From: Acidobacteriota bacterium | GTDB taxonomy: Bacteria > Acidobacteriota > Terriglobia > Terriglobales > Acidobacteriaceae | Direction of reading: 5' to 3' | Assembly (NCBI GenBank): GCA_021778875.1 | Contig: JAJYBT010000041.1 | Coordinates: 1-9,645 of the forward strand | DNA: 9,645 nucleotides | Part shown: positions 7,399-9,645 of the stretch, piece by piece | How positions within the stretch are numbered: position 1 is the stretch's first letter | How the letters are laid out: each line of letters begins with the position of its first letter | Made by a program: the position numbers and the translations under genes | Notes under the pieces: model-generated | The model's database searches: none | Seen by the model: only the letters and a program-made list of their open reading frames with translations | What the model was told of the DNA's origin: nothing

Positions 7399-7404
7399 CA
7401 GAGT

Positions 7405-8466
7405 GTGAAGCCGTCCCGAACAGTTCCCGAAACGCAGATCGATCAGAACCTGAAGGCCATCGATGCCTTGTTTGACGAGGCCGGCCTGGTGAGACGGCGT
7501 CGCGGCAAGCCTGCCGGCATTACGCGGCAGCTGCGCATGGAGCGCGCCATGCCAGAGGAGCTCTCAGTGCCGGCGCCGGAGCCGCGGAGAGCGGCCAACG
7601 GCGTTCCGTTAATCGGGGTTCCGGCATGGGACAAGCTGCCGTGGCTGTGGCACGGCTTCAGCACGCGCAAGGGCGGTGGCAGCCGCGCTTACTGTCCTGA
7701 AGATGCGGAGGGTGAGCTGAACCTGGGATTCACGCCGCAGGATGCGCGCGAGACCGTGGTCCGGAACCGGCGACTGCTGGCAGAAGCGGTGACCGGCGAT
7801 GCGGAGACGCCGATTGTGACCCTGCGCCAGATTCACTCCAACCTGGTGGTGCCGATACGCGCCGAAGATGCTCTGCGGGAGCCGCCGCGCAAGGGAGACG
7901 GACTGCTGACGGCCGAGCCGGGCATCCTGCTGGCGATTCAGACGGCGGATTGTATTCCGGTGCTGGTGGCAGACCGTAAGCGCCGGGCGGTGGGGGCCTT
8001 CCATGCGGGCTGGCGGGGGACGGTGAAGCGGATTGTGGAGATGGGCGTGGGCCGGATGCGGCTTGAGTTCGGCTCGCGGCCGGAGGACCTGGTGGCCGCG
8101 ATTGGGCCGGGCGTGGGCGCCTGCTGCTATGCGGTGGGCGATGAGGTGCTTTCAGCCTTTGAGTCGCAGTTCAGCTATGCGCGGGAGCTGTTCCACGAGG
8201 TGTATGACTCGGATCCTGTCCGGACGAAATATCCGATGCTCTTTTTGACGCAGCGCGCGCCGGGCCACTCGCCGATTGGCCCCAGCCTGCACCTGGACCT
8301 GGTGGAGGCCAATCGCCGCCAGTTGCTGGACGCGGGGCTGAAACCGCGGGCTATCCAGGTGCTGGGCGGCTGCACAAGCTGCAACCCGGAGCTGTATTTT
8401 TCCCACCGGGCATCGCGTGGCTATGCCGGGCGCATGTTCAGCGTGATTGGAATTCGCCCATCCTGA
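7405..8466 (+). CDS. pgeF: PgeF/YfiH-type enzyme (peptidoglycan editing factor, laccase-domain / DUF152 family)
   Basis: From the GTG at 7405 the product is 353 residues; family members are usually ~240-270. The family core starts near residue 82 (WHGFSTRKGGGS) and keeps every hallmark: RQIHSN with metal ligand His144, KGDGLLT, TADC with Cys183, HAGWRG with His200, IGPGVGACCYAVGDEV, LDLVEANRRQL, and CTSCNPELYFSHR..GYAGRMFSVI at the end. His/Cys/His is the metal site known from YfiH and LACC1-type enzymes. Related proteins are reported to remove mis-incorporated residues from peptidoglycan precursors or to act as purine nucleoside phosphorylase/adenosine deaminase, so the activity here is not certain. 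The start is uncertain. GTG 7405 has no ribosome site but lies 6 bases after TACAAT; ATG 7549 has GGAG at 7539-7542 with a 6-base gap and gives 305 residues. Third-position GC is high (about 77%) between the two, which favours the longer form. The gene converges with the HU/IHF gene. Confidence 0.88.
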   Translation: MKPSRTVPETQIDQNLKAIDALFDEAGLVRRRRGKPAGITRQLRMERAMPEELSVPAPEPRRAANGVPLIGVPAWDKLPWLWHGFSTRKGGGSRAYCPEDAEGELNLGFTPQDARETVVRNRRLLAEAVTGDAETPIVTLRQIHSNLVVPIRAEDALREPPRKGDGLLTAEPGILLAIQTADCIPVLVADRKRRAVGAFHAGWRGTVKRIVEMGVGRMRLEFGSRPEDLVAAIGPGVGACCYAVGDEVLSAFESQFSYARELFHEVYDSDPVRTKYPMLFLTQRAPGHSPIGPSLHLDLVEANRRQLLDAGLKPRAIQVLGGCTSCNPELYFSHRASRGYAGRMFSVIGIRPS

Positions 8467-8479
8467 GCGGAAGCGCACA

Positions 8480-8517
8480 CGGCTCCTCTCTGCGCAGTTG
8501 CCTGCCGACGGGAGCCG
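8480..8517. terminator. Inverted repeat between convergent pgeF and HU/IHF genes
   Basis: CGGCTCC (8480-8486) and GGAGCCG (8511-8517) form a 7-bp stem. Inside the 24-base loop a second stem GCAG/CTGC (8494-8497, 8502-8505) can form. Placed in the 81-base convergent spacer, it could end transcription from both sides. It lacks a T run in either direction, so factor-independent termination is doubtful. Confidence 0.35.
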
Positions 8518-8547
8518 ATGCTGTTGGATGGAGTGGTACGGAAGAAA

Positions 8548-8847
8548 TCAGGATGCGCTTGGCGCGGCTTCGTCCGGGTTAACCAGGTCGCGAAGCTCTT
8601 TGGAGGGCTTGAAGTAAGGAACCCGCTTGGCGGGCACTTCCACGCGCTCTCCGGTCTTGGGGTTGCGGCCAATGCGGGGATTGCGTTGGCGGATGCGGAA
8701 GGAGCCAAAACCGCGAATCTCGATTTTGTCTCCACTCTGGAGCGCAGCAATCACGGAATCAAACACGGTTTCCACGATTACCTCGCTATCACGGCGTGTC
8801 AGGTCGCCCAGCCGGGTAACCCGTTCCACCAGATCTGCCTTTGTCAT
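8548..8847 (-). CDS. HU/IHF-family DNA-binding protein
   Basis: This 99-residue nucleoid-associated protein is slightly longer than the usual 90-95. It starts MTKADLVERV, typical for the family, and GFGSFRIRQRNPRIGRNPKT (46-65) matches the HU/IHF signature. Pro63 would sit at the tip of the DNA-intercalating beta arm, and KRVPYFKPSKELRDLVN closes the fold. Such dimers bend DNA and act in compaction, replication and recombination. The RNPKTG arm and the KPSKELRDLVN end look somewhat more IHF-like than HU-like, but the subfamily cannot be fixed. The last nine residues (PDEAAPSAS) are a short low-complexity tail. Start 8847 is supported by GGAGG ending 10 bases upstream and by family alignment. 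The frame stays open far upstream, but that stretch (to 9375) has no family match and runs antisense to the glycosyltransferase gene. Confidence 0.95.
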   Translation of the reverse strand: MTKADLVERVTRLGDLTRRDSEVIVETVFDSVIAALQSGDKIEIRGFGSFRIRQRNPRIGRNPKTGERVEVPAKRVPYFKPSKELRDLVNPDEAAPSAS

Positions 8848-8868
8848 GTCCTTCAGGCCTCCGCTCTC

Positions 8869-8916
8869 AGCATAAACGGATTCTGGGGGCGAAAGCGGGA
8901 AAAAGCAAGCCCCCAG
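8869..8916 (-). promoter_or_regulatory. Possible HU/IHF gene promoter with overlapping inverted repeat
   Basis: On the minus strand TATGCT (8869-8874) lies 21 bases upstream of the HU/IHF start codon and could serve as a -10; no good -35 is seen. Just upstream, CTGGGGGC (8883-8890) and GCCCCCAG (8909-8916) are perfect 8-bp inverted copies 18 bases apart. They would straddle the -35 region and so could be an operator. Confidence 0.25.
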
Positions 8917-8924
8917 TGTGGGAA

Positions 8925-8955
8925 TTTCGCCTTTTGCATCAGCAGGTTGGCGAAA
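8925..8955. repeat. Second inverted repeat in the HU/IHF - glycosyltransferase spacer
   Basis: TTTCGCC (8925-8931) and GGCGAAA (8949-8955) are perfect 7-bp inverted copies separated by 17 bases. They lie upstream of both divergent genes, so this could be a protein-binding dyad; no role can be assigned. Confidence 0.3.
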
Positions 8956-8981
8956 ATGGCTCTGCGGAGGGCACGGCGGCA

Positions 8982-9009
8982 TTGTCAGGCTGGGCTGTCG
9001 CGTTATGAT
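8982..9009 (+). promoter_or_regulatory. Sigma70-like promoter for the glycosyltransferase gene
   Basis: TTGTCA (8982-8987, 5 of 6 to TTGACA) and TATGAT (9004-9009, 5 of 6 to TATAAT) are 16 bases apart. The predicted start near 9016 gives a leader of about 40 bases that contains the ribosome site at 9044-9047. It is the best vegetative promoter match in the window. Confidence 0.55.
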
Positions 9010-9054
9010 GGGCAGAGTCTTTCTCCGCGGCAGATCGCGGGACGGAGCCCGGAC

Positions 9055-9645
9055 GTGGCGCATCACCCTCAATACAGTATCGTTATCCCCGCCTACAACG
9101 AGAGCCGGCGGCTGCCCGCCACGCTGGAGGCCGTGCTGGCCAGCATTCGCGCGAATGGATGGGATGCGGAGGTGATTGTCGTCAATGACGGCTCCACGGA
9201 CTCCACCGCGCAGATTGTGAAGGACTTCGCCCTTCAGGCCCCGGAGCTGAGGCTGCTGGAAAATCCGGGGAATCACGGCAAGGGGTACAGCGTGCGCAAC
9301 GGAATGTTGCACGCGCAGGGCGATGTGGTGCTGTTTACGGATTCGGACCTCTCGTCGCCGATTGAAGAGGCGCACAGCCTGTTTGAGGCCATAGCGGCCG
9401 GGGCGGACATCGCCATTGGCTCGCGATGGCTGGAGCGCGACCGCCAGACCCAGCGCCAGCCGCTGTATCGCCAGTTCTTTGGCCGGTGCTTCAACCTGGT
9501 TACGCGGGCCATCATGCGGCTGCCGTTTGCCGATACCCAGTGCGGCTTCAAGGCGTTTACGCGGGAGGCGGCGCAGACGGTCTTCCAGCTGCAGACGATT
9601 GAGCGCTGGGGCTTCGACCCTGAGATCCTGTTCAGCGCGCTGAAA
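9055..9645 (+). CDS. Family 2 glycosyltransferase, dolichyl/polyprenyl-phosphate glucosyltransferase-like (3' end cut by window)
   Basis: The first 197 codons are present and the frame is still open at the window end. The N-terminus HPQYSIVIPAYNESRRLPATL opens a GT-A fold. VIVVNDGSTDST supplies nucleotide-sugar-binding Asp45, NHGKGYSVRNGM (73-84) is characteristic of Alg5/dolichyl-phosphate glucose synthase-like enzymes, and TDSD (95-98) is the metal-binding DxD. GSRW, then ADTQCGFKAFTREAA and the WGFDPEIL stretch, also match that subgroup. Such enzymes move a sugar from UDP- or GDP-sugar to a polyprenyl phosphate at the cytoplasmic membrane face, feeding glycan or lipid modification. The missing C-terminus would show whether membrane segments follow. 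GTG 9055 is chosen because GGAG (9044-9047) lies 7 bases upstream and a promoter precedes it; no ATG in this frame fits the family N-terminus. Confidence 0.9.
   Translation, partial: MAHHPQYSIVIPAYNESRRLPATLEAVLASIRANGWDAEVIVVNDGSTDSTAQIVKDFALQAPELRLLENPGNHGKGYSVRNGMLHAQGDVVLFTDSDLSSPIEEAHSLFEAIAAGADIAIGSRWLERDRQTQRQPLYRQFFGRCFNLVTRAIMRLPFADTQCGFKAFTREAAQTVFQLQTIERWGFDPEILFSALK

Larger units (their letters stand above)
7066..7404. other. 339-base structured non-coding spacer between DUF1080 and pgeF
   Basis: No convincing gene lies here, although the pgeF frame is technically open back to 7177. The stretch is more AT-rich than its neighbours from about 7140 to 7320 and holds a series of inverted repeats: TGCGGC/GCCGCA (7110-7139, then a short T4), AACCTG/CAGGTT (7196-7226), AAAGGAA/TTCCTTT with a 3-base loop (7240-7256), GGGTC/GACCC (7261-7278) and a perfect 9-bp hairpin (7329-7350). 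TTCGAG (7256-7261) and CTCGAA (7284-7289) could further enclose the fourth. A candidate ECF-type promoter at 7169-7196 would transcribe all but the first. The region could be a long structured leader, a small RNA or a set of degenerate repeats; the sequence alone does not decide. Confidence 0.5.

Noticed and set aside
7177..7404. Translation of pgeF from the ATG at 7177
   Set aside because: This stretch is lower in GC, has hairpins and promoter-like motifs, and gives residues with no family similarity. The open frame is probably chance.
8848..9375. N-terminal extension of the HU/IHF protein up to 9375
   Set aside because: HU/IHF proteins begin at MTKADL. The upstream part covers the divergent spacer and the antisense of the glycosyltransferase gene.

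Overview
The window is high-GC, gene-dense bacterial chromosome. It carries eight protein-coding genes and no RNA genes, IS elements, CRISPR arrays or phage genes that I can see. Several features suggest an Acidobacteria (Terriglobia-type) genome: a lipoprotein that joins a bacterial Ig-like segment to an arylsulfotransferase fold, a secreted DUF1080 protein, an AroD-AroE fusion, and strong GC bias at third codon positions. This placement is inference from gene content, since there is no rRNA or other marker gene to confirm it.

Layout. Positions 1-1546 (minus) hold most of an arylsulfotransferase-family lipoprotein, cut off by the window start. Upstream of it, also on minus, 1699-3282 encodes a bifunctional 3-dehydroquinate dehydratase/shikimate dehydrogenase, two steps of the shikimate pathway. 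A 118-base divergent spacer with a near-perfect 20-base palindrome separates it from a rightward run of three genes: an M3 zinc oligopeptidase (3401-5407), a short-chain dehydrogenase (5449-6246) and a secreted DUF1080 protein (6307-7065). The gaps of 41 and 60 bases allow co-transcription, but the three products share no obvious pathway.

Positions 7066-7404 are non-coding and unusually structured. They hold several inverted repeats, a candidate extracytoplasmic-function (ECF) sigma promoter and a perfect 9-bp GGAA-capped hairpin. They lead into a PgeF/YfiH-type multicopper-oxidase-like enzyme (7405-8466) whose N-terminus appears extended. This gene converges on an HU/IHF-type DNA-binding protein (8548-8847, minus). 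A 207-base divergent spacer with two inverted repeats and a good sigma70-like promoter then leads to a family 2 glycosyltransferase resembling dolichyl-phosphate glucosyltransferase (9055 to the window end, truncated).

Most genes are housekeeping or ordinary accessory genes, and I see no convincing new multi-gene system. The parts most worth a second look are the structured spacer at 7066-7404, the palindrome between the divergent aroDE and M3 genes, the AroD-AroE fusion and the extended N-terminus of the PgeF homologue. Long antisense open frames across the M3, SDR and DUF1080 genes are best explained as by-products of high GC.
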